64,000 nt of DNA from Lachnospiraceae bacterium (GCA_024697595.1 JAILFK010000032.1:34860-98859); one strand, 5' to 3'. Positions 17,208-25,740 are shown, counted from the stretch's first letter. The notes: generated from the letters alone by a model not told the origin. Numbers and translations are program-made.

Positions 17208-18152
17208 TTAGTCCTTATTATCATTAATAAACTTTAAAAAATCTGGTATTGGAAGTGGTTTTGAAAAGAAAAAGCCCTGGATATAATCAATTCCAATATC
17301 TTGCATATCCTGTAACATCTGATAGGTTTCTACTCCTTCGGATATTGTTTTTAAACCTAATTCATGTGCCATTTCGATTGTGTGTTGCATTACGCATTTT
17401 GCTTTTTCGTTTTCTACAAAAGCATTTGTCATGTCTCTATCGAATTTTATAAATTTAATAGGCATATCAATTACATAATTCAAATTAGATTCCCTTGCAC
17501 CAAAATCATCTAATGAAAAGCGTGATCCTTCATCTATCATTTCATTCATATTTTTAATCAAATGCTCTTTTCTTGAAACAACAGCCGTTTCTGTTACTTC
17601 AAAATTTAAAAGTGATGGATCTATTCCATAGTCTATCATTGTGCCTAAATACTTTTTGGCAAAATTCTTCTTTTGCCCGTTTTTAACGGATAAATTGATT
17701 TCAAGATATTTTAAGCCTAGTTGACGAATGTCATTTTCTTTTAAAAACTCACAAGTTTTTTTGAGAACAACATCTTCAATATCTGATATTATTCCAAGTT
17801 CTTCTGCTACGGGAATGAATTCTGCAGGCATTAAAATATTATTATCTTTTTTAATTATTCTTGCTAAAACCTCAGCTGATACAAAAGCTTTATCTTTTAT
17901 TGAATAAATGGGTTGCAAGTAAATTACAATTCGATTTGTAATAATGGCATCAATTATTTCTTTTTCTATTTCGCAAATATATGACTTTCGATCTTCTTCA
18001 TATGATTCGCCATGTAGGTAGATGTATTGATTGTTACCTTTTTGTAAAATGTTTGTACTGGATGATAGCAAGCGAAGTTCATCTATTTTTGCGCTAACTA
18101 AAGCTTTTGATTCGTCCGAAAATTCGTTATCTGGTATTTTTATAATAATCAT
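17208..18152 (-). CDS. EAL-domain c-di-GMP phosphodiesterase
   Basis: 314 aa. A short N-terminal region (~70 residues, no PAS or GGDEF) is followed by a full EAL domain: the signature loop reads AEVLAR (E94, 'EVL'). Downstream are NLS, FEVTE, DDFG, IKFIKFDRD and SEGVE, then QGFFFSKP. The acidic and Lys residues needed for metal binding and catalysis all seem present, though DDFGTGYS is DDFGARES and KID is KFD. Likely a cytoplasmic enzyme cleaving c-di-GMP to pGpG. It is co-transcribed with recG, an unusual pairing that may link host lifestyle signals to the element. Confidence 0.9.
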   Translation of the reverse strand: MIIIKIPDNEFSDESKALVSAKIDELRLLSSSTNILQKGNNQYIYLHGESYEEDRKSYICEIEKEIIDAIITNRIVIYLQPIYSIKDKAFVSAEVLARIIKKDNNILMPAEFIPVAEELGIISDIEDVVLKKTCEFLKENDIRQLGLKYLEINLSVKNGQKKNFAKKYLGTMIDYGIDPSLLNFEVTETAVVSRKEHLIKNMNEMIDEGSRFSLDDFGARESNLNYVIDMPIKFIKFDRDMTNAFVENEKAKCVMQHTIEMAHELGLKTISEGVETYQMLQDMQDIGIDYIQGFFFSKPLPIPDFLKFINDNKD

Positions 18153-18188
18153 ATAGTTTTTCCTACCTTAAATTAATTAACACGAACC

Positions 18189-18197
18189 ATTATATCA
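18189..18197 (-). promoter_or_regulatory. Extended -10 promoter for the EAL-recG pair
   Basis: TGATATAAT in the gap between the recJ-like stop and the EAL start; no good -35 box is seen. Confidence 0.4.
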
Positions 18198-18223
18198 TAT
18201 CAAAATCCCTATTTTACGATTTG

Positions 18224-19933
18224 TCAGAATAAAGTGAGCTGTTCTGCAAAATATTTTGCATTATAGGTTTTGAAAAGGATTTGGTATGTTACAGTATCTC
18301 TAAATACATTTTCACTTAAATTTCCATATAATGTTATTTCATCTATATTTGCTTTTTGGTCGGATTCTGTGTTGGCAAATTCTTTCCCAAATTTAAACCC
18401 AATTGCAGCAGTATCTTCTCCTAATATTATTTTTACTGTTTCTTTGTCTTTCCCTAAAAGTAATACGCTAGATTCACCATCTTGTGTTTTAACTGGAATA
18501 GGATTTGTAGTTGTTTTAAATACTGGCTTTTTGTTGCCCTCGCCAAAAGGAGCATACTCTTTTAATAATGCTATTGCATCTTTAAACTCTGTTGGTTTTA
18601 TTTCAAAATACTTTGTTTCTTTTTTTGTTGAGGAATTAGGATAATTTGAAACAATTTGAGTAAATTTTTTTGCAAAGGTTTCAAAATCACTCTTCTTAAT
18701 AGTTAGACCACCAGCACCTGCATGTCCACCATAAACTACTAATAAATCAGCAAGTTGGTCTAGGCATTCTTTGATATTAATTCCATCTATAGAACGAGCT
18801 GAACCTTTTAAGTAATTAGGATTTTCTTTACTTTCGGTTACAATTATAGCTGGTACACCATATCCGGTATCTTCATCAGACAAGTCTCCAGCTACAATTC
18901 CTACGATGCCTTCTTCTGTGCCTGGCAAGTTTATTACAAATGCAGGAGCATTTTCTAAAGAGTTTTCAGTAATATATGTTCTTGCTTTTTCTACGGCTTC
19001 TGATTTTAAAGTTTTTCTTCTGTTATTATTTTGGTATGTAAACTTAGCAAGTTCCATTGTTTTAATACCATTATCTAACATCATTAATGAGGCTGAATAT
19101 TTAGCTCCATCGTCTAATAATCGCCCAGATGAGTTTAGTGCAGGTGAAAGATAATATCCTAAAGTATCTTCATCTATTTCGGTTATGCCAAATTGTTCGA
19201 GGAGCTGCTTAATACCCACAAAAGTAATTCCTTTGTTTAGGTAATCTAAACCATATTTTACAAACCAATAGTTTTCCTCGTGAAGTTCCATTACATCCCC
19301 GACTGTTCCAATAGCACATATTGACATAAGTGGTTTTAGAATCTTTTGTTGTTCGGTATTGCCATATGTATAAAGTAGTTCCTCAGCCAGCCTATATGCT
19401 AACCCTGCACCACAATATCCGTTATATTCAGCGCTATTTGGGATTGCCTTTGGATCAATAATTATATCTGCATCCGGCAGAAGTCTTTCTCCGTTTTCGA
19501 CAATCGCTTCATGATGGTCGGTTACAATTGTGGTTAGTCCTTTTTCTTTTGCCAAGGCAATGGCTTCGAGGGCTGCAATTCCGTTATCAACTGTGATTAT
19601 CAAACCGTCGGGTATATCTTCTATCATAGAAGTTTTTAGCCCAAAGCCGTCAGAAAATCTTCTTGGAATTTTACAATTGACTTTTGTAAAACCTAAAGTG
19701 ATAAGGGTTCTATATATAATAGTTATGGCACTTGTTCCATCAGTGTCATAGTCGCCACAAATTGTTACTCTTTTGTTTTTAAAACTTATAATAAGCTTAG
19801 CAGCTTCGCTAATATTGTTTATCCAGTAGCTTCTGGTATCTCTTTTTTCTTTCCAAAGAAGTATTTCTCTATGCGATTTGATACCAAGATTGTTAAATAT
19901 ATATTTCTTTAGTTGTACATCAATAGTTTCCAT
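18224..19933 (-). CDS. recJ: RecJ-like single-strand DNA exonuclease
   Basis: 569 aa. DHH phosphoesterase motifs are GDYDTDG (D61, D63), ITVDNG, TDHHE (D139-H141) and the SSGR turn. The DHHA1 glycine-rich motif YGGHAGAGG follows near residue 400, then an OB-like C-terminal domain. The last five residues are QLTLF, matching the sliding-clamp-binding consensus QL(S/D)LF, so this copy may load onto the beta clamp. RecJ degrades 5' ssDNA ends in RecFOR repair and fork processing. It follows the 106-aa gene by 4 nt. Confidence 0.92.
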   Translation of the reverse strand: METIDVQLKKYIFNNLGIKSHREILLWKEKRDTRSYWINNISEAAKLIISFKNKRVTICGDYDTDGTSAITIIYRTLITLGFTKVNCKIPRRFSDGFGLKTSMIEDIPDGLIITVDNGIAALEAIALAKEKGLTTIVTDHHEAIVENGERLLPDADIIIDPKAIPNSAEYNGYCGAGLAYRLAEELLYTYGNTEQQKILKPLMSICAIGTVGDVMELHEENYWFVKYGLDYLNKGITFVGIKQLLEQFGITEIDEDTLGYYLSPALNSSGRLLDDGAKYSASLMMLDNGIKTMELAKFTYQNNNRRKTLKSEAVEKARTYITENSLENAPAFVINLPGTEEGIVGIVAGDLSDEDTGYGVPAIIVTESKENPNYLKGSARSIDGINIKECLDQLADLLVVYGGHAGAGGLTIKKSDFETFAKKFTQIVSNYPNSSTKKETKYFEIKPTEFKDAIALLKEYAPFGEGNKKPVFKTTTNPIPVKTQDGESSVLLLGKDKETVKIILGEDTAAIGFKFGKEFANTESDQKANIDEITLYGNLSENVFRDTVTYQILFKTYNAKYFAEQLTLF

Positions 19934-19937
19934 GATT

Positions 19938-20258
19938 CTACTCCATTTGGTCTTTCTTGATTAACAGTGGCATTATATTGCCAAGAACAATGCCCTTTGC
20001 TTTCATCTTGTTTTTCCCTTGCTTAGCATGATTTAAGGAATCAAATATAAGTAATGTGTGCCATTTGTCTACTGGGTAGATTCTTACAAATCCAGATAAG
20101 GTTTTAATATAATCTATTGCTTCTTGCATTCGTTTAACTGCACCTAATTTTGGAAGTATTCTACCTGCTCCAATTGCAAATACTATTGTTTCATCAGCCG
20201 TCTTGTTTCTTTCACATTCGGCATATGCTTTTTCAAAATTGTCTATATATGTATTCAT
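19938..20258 (-). CDS. Hypothetical protein (106 aa) before recJ
   Basis: The start at ATG 20258 follows GGAG by 10 nt; a longer frame from 20306 lacks a Shine-Dalgarno. Small, basic alpha/beta protein with a C-terminal KAKGIVLGNIMPLLI segment. First gene of the recJ operon under the class A promoter at 20400. No domain recognised. Confidence 0.65.
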   Translation of the reverse strand: MNTYIDNFEKAYAECERNKTADETIVFAIGAGRILPKLGAVKRMQEAIDYIKTLSGFVRIYPVDKWHTLLIFDSLNHAKQGKNKMKAKGIVLGNIMPLLIKKDQME

Positions 20259-20399
20259 AATTTTATCGCTCCATATGTGTAGGTTTTGTGTGTATCTTAT
20301 ATACACATATATTGACTTTGAGGTCAGTCAGCCACGCATCTTTAGGATTTTTGGTTAAGGGAGGAAAACAGTTGATTTGTTCTCTGTTTCTTTAATGAA

Positions 20400-20428
20400 A
20401 TTATACTACTATTAGTATGTGTTGTCAA
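20400..20428 (-). promoter_or_regulatory. Sigma-A promoter, class A with inverted repeat
   Basis: TTGACA, 17 bp, TATAAT, with ATACTAATAGTAGTAT over the -10 and CGTATTA just upstream of -35. The leader to 20258 is ~140 nt and has only small hairpins (for example around ATATGTGTATAT). Confidence 0.78.
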
Positions 20429-20450
20429 TAATACGATAAGTTGCCAAAAT

Positions 20451-20482
20451 GAAAAAGACCTAGTACTTTCTAGGTCTTTTTC
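20451..20482. terminator. Bidirectional-looking terminator after parM-like gene
   Basis: A 13-bp stem (GAAAAAGACCTAG / CTAGGTCTTTTTC) with a 6-nt loop. The stem carries A and U tracts on either side, so it can act on both strands; here it ends the minus-strand actin operon. Confidence 0.85.
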
Positions 20483-20558
20483 AAGAAGTTAATTATATAA
20501 AAAAGGAATGGCGCTCTGGGGATTAAAAGAGTCTTTAAGGGGATACCCACCAAGCTAG

Positions 20559-21632
20559 TTATACTGCTTCTGGTAAAATTTCAGATTCTTCAATCTGCAT
20601 TTTCGTAGGCATAGGAATTAATTTATCTTCTTTTCCTGCTTTTGCATAGCACATTCGAAGAAAACCGACAACATTAGCAAATTCGGGCTGCTTTGGTATG
20701 AAAATTCTATCTCCAAATAATTCGGATAATTCTTCGGATAGAACTGATGCAGTTCCGCCAATTCCGATAAATGTCATATAGTCAAAAGACCAGCCTTTAG
20801 TATCTAGATCTCTTTTAATCTTATTGCAATGCTCTAATAAATATTCATGGATAATTGCATTTGATTTTGCTTGCAATGCTTCGTCGGCGATAGGAAGGCA
20901 TCTTTCATTAGCTGGTTGATTCAAAATATCCATTGTGGTCTTATAATCGACTCGTGAAAATTCTGTTGAAAGCTTTCTGGCTAACCCATTTATCAAAATG
21001 TTGCCTCCAAGCTCATTGGTGAGCGACATTTCTTTATCCTGCTCTCCTGCTCTATAGACAACAAGATTGTTATTCAAATTACCCAAGTCTAACACACCGA
21101 CAGAACCGTTTAAATCAATAGTATCATTTGTGTCTACAAATAAAGCGCCAGCACTTTCCGGGAATACATATTTATTCTTGATTTTAAACTTGATTTCTTT
21201 CGGTGTTGAAGTTGCGCTTGCCTTGATTTTTACAGAATAGCTTTCTTTATCAAAGATAAATTCTCTAAACGCATTTCTCTTTGGAACCTCATTGTAGTCA
21301 CTAATTGGGATCCCGATGGCAACATTTACTTCAACTTCTTCTGTTTCTTTATAGCAGCACATTGCTATAGCTGATAGAATACAAGTTTTATGAATGTCGC
21401 TTTTCTTTGAAGTTTCCAGCTCGGCCTCAGTACAAGCTCCATTGCCTATTTTGTATACCTTTCCGTCTATCTCTACAATGTATGAATCTTTCTCTAATCC
21501 ATCATCTTCGAAATAACCGATTCCAGTTTTGGTCCTAAACGCAAGTGTCTTTGAGATATTCGACTCTTCGTCAAAATATGCTACCTTTGTGTTATACTTG
21601 CCAGAGTCTACTGCAATAAATTTTTCTTTCAT
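20559..21632 (-). CDS. parM: ParM/Alp-like plasmid-segregation actin
   Basis: 357 aa in the actin/ASKHA fold: phosphate-1 loop VDSGKYNTK (residues 8-16), connect and phosphate-2 GVLDLGNLNNN near 180, and adenosine motif GIGGTAS near 297. Length fits ParM (~320) and Alp7A-type (~380) proteins. Such proteins polymerise with ATP or GTP to push plasmid copies apart. It is preceded at 22 nt by a 107-aa gene that may be its adaptor; no repeated parC was found. This gene is the best sign that the element is kept as a plasmid. Confidence 0.9.
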   Translation of the reverse strand: MKEKFIAVDSGKYNTKVAYFDEESNISKTLAFRTKTGIGYFEDDGLEKDSYIVEIDGKVYKIGNGACTEAELETSKKSDIHKTCILSAIAMCCYKETEEVEVNVAIGIPISDYNEVPKRNAFREFIFDKESYSVKIKASATSTPKEIKFKIKNKYVFPESAGALFVDTNDTIDLNGSVGVLDLGNLNNNLVVYRAGEQDKEMSLTNELGGNILINGLARKLSTEFSRVDYKTTMDILNQPANERCLPIADEALQAKSNAIIHEYLLEHCNKIKRDLDTKGWSFDYMTFIGIGGTASVLSEELSELFGDRIFIPKQPEFANVVGFLRMCYAKAGKEDKLIPMPTKMQIEESEILPEAV

Positions 21633-21653
21633 AAATAAAACATACCCCTTTCT

Positions 21654-21977
21654 TTAATCAAATGAACGCATCATATCTAATGCACTTTTCTTTTTGTGAT
21701 TAGGTTGGAATTGTATAGGTTGATTTTGTTTTTTAGATGTTGTAGTAATTTGGGTTGAAGAAGATGATTCCATCATACCCACATCATAATTACTAATATC
21801 GCCAATATTCGTATTATCGCAAACCTTTCTTTGCAAAAAAAATGAGCTTTGATGTGATTCTGTTGATGCTAGATTTCTAAATTTGATGTAGTCATCAACA
21901 GATATGCCGAATTGCTGCTTCGCATCTAAATAATCTTGTATTAATTGATTTGTTATATCTTTAATTATGGTAATCAC
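21654..21977 (-). CDS. Small protein upstream of parM, candidate segregation partner
   Basis: 107 aa with a GTG start that overlaps the AGGTAGGTG Shine-Dalgarno region, so the exact start is uncertain. An N-terminal helical segment is followed by a long Gln/Ser/Thr/Asn-rich linker and a basic-hydrophobic tail (KKKSALDMMRSFD). A short C-terminal actin-binding helix after a linker is how ParR proteins contact ParM, but gene order (before parM) and lack of an obvious ribbon-helix-helix make this only an inference. Confidence 0.6.
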   Translation of the reverse strand: MITIIKDITNQLIQDYLDAKQQFGISVDDYIKFRNLASTESHQSSFFLQRKVCDNTNIGDISNYDVGMMESSSSTQITTTSKKQNQPIQFQPNHKKKSALDMMRSFD

Positions 21978-21999
21978 CTACCTTATTTTTGAAGGAAGT

Positions 22000-22023
22000 C
22001 CTTGCCAACCGAAGCTGGCAAGG
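22000..22023 (-). promoter_or_regulatory. Hairpin before the parM-operon ribosome binding site
   Basis: CCTTGCCA / TGGCAAGG stem (8 bp) with an 8-nt loop, ~20 nt before the 107-aa gene. There is no U tract. Confidence 0.5.
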
Positions 22024-22053
22024 AAAAATATGACCTAATATTAGATAATTAGA

Positions 22054-22117
22054 ACTCGCCAGGGGAGTCGGACCCCTGATCGCCATATTGCTATGGTTTA
22101 AATGCCACATTGCGAGC
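22054..22117 (-). ncRNA. tRNA-like fold in the parM leader
   Basis: A 64-nt region. The 3' part matches a tRNA: a T-arm of 5-bp stems with loop TCCGACT (T54, C56, G57, A58 positions kept), a 5-nt variable loop, and an acceptor 3' strand GGCGAGT that pairs six of seven positions with GCTCGCA. The D-arm is irregular, and the anticodon-arm position is a CCATA/TATGG stem closed by a 4-nt GCAA loop, so there is no anticodon. CCA is not encoded. It is not a functional tRNA by eye; it may be a tRNA mimic or relic. Confidence 0.45.
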
Positions 22118-22150
22118 TTCCAGTAAGTAATAATTTTGTTTTGCCAATGG

Positions 22151-22207
22151 TATAACCCGAAGGAAATGGGGCTATACTCAAAGGAGTTTTGTAAGGCTTT
22201 TCCTTAC
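22151..22207 (-). promoter_or_regulatory. Two 5' hairpins of the parM leader
   Basis: GTAAGG-aaaa-GCCTTAC (22191-22207) lies at the predicted transcript start and TATAGCCC..GGGTTATA (22151-22176) follows. With the tRNA-like fold and the hairpin at 22000, most of this ~230-nt leader is structured. Confidence 0.5.
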
Positions 22208-22213
22208 ATGATT

Positions 22214-22242
22214 ATATTATCATAGACGGGCGTGGTTGTCAA
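22214..22242 (-). promoter_or_regulatory. Promoter of the parM operon
   Basis: TTGACA inside the end of the CvpA-like gene, 17-bp spacer, TAATAT just past its stop codon. Confidence 0.65.
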
Positions 22243-22723
22243 TGTGCAACCAACTTAAATACGAAAAGTTATCAAGCGGATTATGCATTGCAATTTGATG
22301 AAGAAGATTAGATGATTGGTACAATTGATTTTTTATAGGCGCAACAGGTGTAAGTTGCAGCAAACTCAAAATCAGCCATATAATAAGCAATACTTTTAAT
22401 AGCCCTACACCTATTCCAAGGCAGGAATTGATAGCAGAAAAAGGTTTTGGAAGATTGCCTAGTTGTAAAAAATTTTTTGTTAAGGTTCTAGCTATTCGGT
22501 ACACTATAAAATATAAAGATATACCAACAAAAGAACGACCGGCTATAGGAATATAGTGAGTTAGGCATTGTTGAATAGCATTTGATATTATTGGTGTGAA
22601 GCAATAAGCTACTAATACACCAATAATAATAGCAATCATGCTTTCTAAGACACTTAAAGCTCCTTTTTTATATCCAGAAGCCATTGCTCCAATTAATAAA
22701 ATTATTATTATTGCATCTATCAT
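22220..22723 (-). CDS. CvpA-family membrane protein
   Basis: 167 aa with four hydrophobic helices. The N-terminal MIDAIIIILLIGAMASGYKKGALSV, with the conserved G-x-x-x-G..KG pattern, and the later VGISLYFIVYR helix match the colicin V production (CvpA) family of integral membrane proteins. It lies between a VirB4-like ATPase and the parM operon. CvpA proteins affect envelope integrity; the role here is unknown. Start follows GGAG by 8 nt. Confidence 0.8.
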   Translation of the reverse strand: MIDAIIIILLIGAMASGYKKGALSVLESMIAIIIGVLVAYCFTPIISNAIQQCLTHYIPIAGRSFVGISLYFIVYRIARTLTKNFLQLGNLPKPFSAINSCLGIGVGLLKVLLIIWLILSLLQLTPVAPIKNQLYQSSNLLHQIAMHNPLDNFSYLSWLHIDNHARL

Positions 22724-22761
22724 AAAGTACTCCTTGCTTTATGTAACTTCTAAGTCCTTTG

Positions 22762-23937
22762 TTACAAGAAATTTCTCTCAACTTTTCGATTATTCTTGAA
22801 CCAATATGTCTTCGTTTTATCGTCAGCAACAGATTTTGTTACTGACAGAATTGTTTCATAAAAACGATCAGCTTCATCATCTAATCCAAAGAGTCGAAGG
22901 CATCTCAATATCCTAGAAATTCTCTTAAAATTGTGATCATTTTTTCGCCAGTTTTTTTTGCTTGTGAAAAACTCTATCATGACTTCTGTTGCCAAGCGTA
23001 AATTTTCTCTTACAGTCTTATTCTTACCTAGGATATATGCACCATCAGCATTTATTGTAGGAGCACCTATACGCTTGCTAGGAATGTCTGTTGGGAACAT
23101 ATATTGAATATAATTGTGTCTCTTTTCTAGCTGCAGATGTGTCTGGTTCAAATAATCCTTATAATTATAATAGCGGCTATCATGGGTAACAGCGAGATTC
23201 TCTCCAAGTAGCATCATTCCTATATAGCTTTCTATTGGATTATTACAAAAATAATATTTATCGTTACCTTGCAATAACAAGCCGCATCCAGCAAGTTGAT
23301 CACAAATATAATTTTTATCTTCGTCATTTAATAAATGAGCTTCTGTTAATAATGCGCTTTCGATGCGATTACAATTTAAAATAATTATCCGGCTGCAAAG
23401 TCTGGCTACTAAATAAACGATTTCAGATTTCTCAAAATTACTTGAAGAAGTAATAGTGATTGCTGTGTTATACATTCTAGCTTTGTGAAGTAGATCCAAG
23501 AGCATCTCTTTTGCGTTTTTATCATGTTCGCAAAGCTCAAAATCTTCGAAAAATATGTATGTGGTATTGCTAACCTCTTCTTTATTATATACACGATGAC
23601 TTATGTCTTTTAATACTGTAAACAAAGGCTCATGCCTTTTATGCAAATCATATATAATAATTCTTTTATCAGATACATTTATATTTAAAGTATCAGATGT
23701 TATAGAAATAATCTCTGCGTCTGGATTTTTAGCAAATGCTTTTGACCATCCACCATCTATATCTATTATTAGAATATGGCTATTGTCAGTTTGCTCTAAT
23801 ATTTTATTTATTTCAGTCATTACCAGAAATGATTTTCCGCTTCCAGGAGCTCCTAAAATAAGTTCGTGTTTGTTTCCAAGTTTATTTCTATCTGTAATGA
23901 TATTGTCTATATTATATGTTTTCAAATAATTTCTCAT
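22762..23937 (-). CDS. VirB4/HerA-like P-loop ATPase lacking the N-terminal domain
   Basis: 391 aa. Walker A is GAPGSGKS near residue 30, followed by a VirB4-like strand order: HILIIDIDGGWSKAFAKN aligns by eye with VFCILPEKGHEW of the full-length VirB4 at 54998. Walker B is probably YIFFEDFE. The ~500-residue N-terminal domain of VirB4 is absent, and the C-terminal third is unique and basic. It may be a dedicated DNA- or protein-handling ATPase beside the CvpA-like membrane protein rather than part of the main transfer channel. Confidence 0.75.
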   Translation of the reverse strand: MRNYLKTYNIDNIITDRNKLGNKHELILGAPGSGKSFLVMTEINKILEQTDNSHILIIDIDGGWSKAFAKNPDAEIISITSDTLNINVSDKRIIIYDLHKRHEPLFTVLKDISHRVYNKEEVSNTTYIFFEDFELCEHDKNAKEMLLDLLHKARMYNTAITITSSSNFEKSEIVYLVARLCSRIIILNCNRIESALLTEAHLLNDEDKNYICDQLAGCGLLLQGNDKYYFCNNPIESYIGMMLLGENLAVTHDSRYYNYKDYLNQTHLQLEKRHNYIQYMFPTDIPSKRIGAPTINADGAYILGKNKTVRENLRLATEVMIEFFTSKKNWRKNDHNFKRISRILRCLRLFGLDDEADRFYETILSVTKSVADDKTKTYWFKNNRKVERNFL

Positions 23938-23957
23938 TCTTCTGTCTCCTTTTTTAT

Positions 23958-24443
23958 TTACTCTTCTATCATAAAATTCTTATCATCAGCTGGCTTATAT
24001 ATATTCTTATATACAACAAATGAATCTTCTGTTCTTTTGATAGTAAATGTATTATTATGAGAAATTTTGTTATCACAATATCGGAGCTTATATTGCCCAG
24101 TGAAAAAGCAGCTTACGCCATCTTTTTCTAATTTTATTTGATAAGAATTTTCTGTTAGCGAATTGGTTTCCTTGATTTCTTTGATGCAATCAAGATGTTT
24201 AAAAACAAAATCATGTAATTTAGAATCAAGGTATTTGAGGTATAATATGTGGATTCCCGCTCTAATAATTATAACGACAAATAAGCAAACACTTAATCCA
24301 TCATAATCCATTACTGTTGGTGAAATAGGATAAAAAATTATTAATACTAGCCAAATAGTTGCGGTTATTAGACAAGTGATAGTGGTATTTTGTAATGATT
24401 TTCTTCGTTTGTTATTATATTCTGTTAAAATTTCTTTACTCAT
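23958..24443 (-). CDS. Membrane protein (161 aa)
   Basis: Two N-terminal transmembrane helices (about 22-42 and 50-70) followed by a ~90-residue cytoplasmic domain of strands and helices, such as FTIKRTEDSFVVYKNIY. The start follows GTGAGGAACAATAA, the recurrent ribosome-binding motif of this region. No family recognised. Confidence 0.7.
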   Translation of the reverse strand: MSKEILTEYNNKRRKSLQNTTITCLITATIWLVLIIFYPISPTVMDYDGLSVCLFVVIIIRAGIHILYLKYLDSKLHDFVFKHLDCIKEIKETNSLTENSYQIKLEKDGVSCFFTGQYKLRYCDNKISHNNTFTIKRTEDSFVVYKNIYKPADDKNFMIEE

Positions 24444-24489
24444 TTATTGTTCCTCACTGCCAAAATGTTTTTCATTTGGCTACTTTTTT

Positions 24490-24568
24490 CTATTTTGTTA
24501 TGTATTTCTTGCTCGTCGGGATATATACGGTTGTGTCTTTATCTTAGATGATTGTTATGTGATATTTT
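24490..24568 (-). pseudogene. C-terminal remnant of a duplicated membrane-protein gene
   Basis: In the frame ending at the TAG 24490-24492 the sequence reads KYHITII-stop-DKDTTVYIPTSKKYITK, matching the C-terminus of the neighbouring 151-aa protein (KYHITIIEDGRITVYIPKNKEYTSK in outline) and of the protein at 26376. An internal stop and a frame change join it to the 65-aa gene, which keeps only the N-terminal membrane part. Confidence 0.75.
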
Positions 24569-24752
24569 GCAAGAACATTACAATCCATAGTGATGTCGTT
24601 ATTCCTCCTGCTATAAGAAGAATACCTACATAAGTTAAAGTCATTCCTTTGTCATTATTCTTTAAAATATTGATAGCGACACCGATGACAATAAAAATAA
24701 ATCCTGTTATCAACGCTGCTATCAGTGCAATAATTGTTATTGTTTTAAACAT
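24555..24752 (-). CDS. Truncated paralogue, two-helix membrane protein (65 aa)
   Basis: Start chosen at the second ATG (24752), 7 nt after GGAGGA. Two hydrophobic helices match the N-terminal membrane region of the 151-aa and 152-aa paralogues. It ends early in FLQNIT, where the frame leaves the ancestral C-terminal domain (remnant at 24490-24568). Probably a decaying gene copy, although the short protein could still be made. Confidence 0.6.
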   Translation of the reverse strand: MFKTITIIALIAALITGFIFIVIGVAINILKNNDKGMTLTYVGILLIAGGITTSLWIVMFLQNIT

Positions 24753-24794
24753 AATCATTCCTCCTTTTGTTCTAAATGCCTACTCCTTGATTTC

Positions 24795-25250
24795 TTATTT
24801 AGATGTATATTCTTTGTTCTTGGGAATATATACAGTTATTCTTCCGTCTTCAATGATTGTTATGTGATATTTTTTATCATCACTCTCTTTTACATGTGCT
24901 TCTGGTAAATTGAAATCACTACAATCAATTTTGGTTTTATCACCATTATCATCGATATAGGTAATTGTTTCTATGGAATCAGTAGAATCAGTATTATAAG
25001 TAATTACTGGATCTTCCATTTCGATACTTACAATTTCTTTGTTTTCTATCTCTTTTGAAAGCTTTGATAAATCTTCCACCACTCCATGTGATAATTGGTG
25101 GACAGCTAAAGCAATTCCAAGCGCTCCGCCTGCTGAAAGAAAAACTGCTCCTATAAAAGCAAATACCGCATCGCGGTTCCGTATACCGATGATAAAAAAA
25201 ATTACTCCTATTGTTAATCCCATTGTCATAATAATTGTTAATTCAGACAT
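24795..25250 (-). CDS. Membrane protein with conserved C-terminal domain, paralogue A
   Basis: 151 aa (start at the ATG 8 nt after GGAG). Two transmembrane helices (about 5-22 and 30-50) are followed by LSKLSKEIENKEIVSIEM, identical in the protein at 26376, then a beta-rich domain ending YHITII..VTVYIPKN..YTSK. It overlaps the HD-domain gene by 8 nt. The exact repeat between two otherwise diverged proteins shows a recent duplication or gene conversion. Function unknown; the soluble domain probably faces outward or binds a ligand. Confidence 0.72.
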   Translation of the reverse strand: MSELTIIMTMGLTIGVIFFIIGIRNRDAVFAFIGAVFLSAGGALGIALAVHQLSHGVVEDLSKLSKEIENKEIVSIEMEDPVITYNTDSTDSIETITYIDDNGDKTKIDCSDFNLPEAHVKESDDKKYHITIIEDGRITVYIPKNKEYTSK

Positions 25251-25728
25251 AATCATATCTCCTTATTGTTTTTGTTAAAAATTCGATAGCCTTACGATTT
25301 TCCAGCCAGGACATTGTTTCTTTATATATACGGTATGGTTCGCTGTCAATACCGTGGCGTTCGCCAATATCGTCAAGTCTTGCCTCAAATCCGACAGCTT
25401 TACCGGTTAGATCCACCATCATATCTGCTGTCCAGAGCAAAATCATTTCGTTTGGTATTTCTGTGGCAAAGCAATTATGACAGTCCATATATTCCTGAGG
25501 AGTGAGTCCATGAGCTTGTATGAATTGGCCATAGTAGTTATCTAATCCAATCAATTCTGCACCTCTTTGCTCATGCCCATTCTTATTACCATATAAATAT
25601 CCAATATCATGTACCAATCCAAGCAGGTACATCTCATCTTTATTCTCGCAGCCATATTCTTCTGCGTGTTCGTACATCCATTCGGCTACACCATGCATGT
25701 GTGCCATGCGTTCGTTTGTTATCTGCAT
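25243..25728 (-). CDS. HD-domain phosphohydrolase
   Basis: 161 aa with a complete HD metal site: H12, H40-D41 (LVHDIGYLYG) and D102 (LWTADMM). HD proteins of this size hydrolyse phosphomonoesters or nucleotides; this one resembles small YfbR/metal-dependent phosphohydrolases in mobile elements. It lies within the small-gene array and overlaps the following membrane-protein gene. Substrate not evident. Confidence 0.82.
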   Translation of the reverse strand: MQITNERMAHMHGVAEWMYEHAEEYGCENKDEMYLLGLVHDIGYLYGNKNGHEQRGAELIGLDNYYGQFIQAHGLTPQEYMDCHNCFATEIPNEMILLWTADMMVDLTGKAVGFEARLDDIGERHGIDSEPYRIYKETMSWLENRKAIEFLTKTIRRYDYV

Positions 25729-25740
25729 ATATTTTTTCCT

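Noticed and set aside
22054..22117. Annotating the tRNA-like fold as a tRNA gene
   Set aside because: It has no anticodon loop, an irregular D-arm and no encoded CCA, and is shorter than a tRNA, so only a tRNA-like call is justified.
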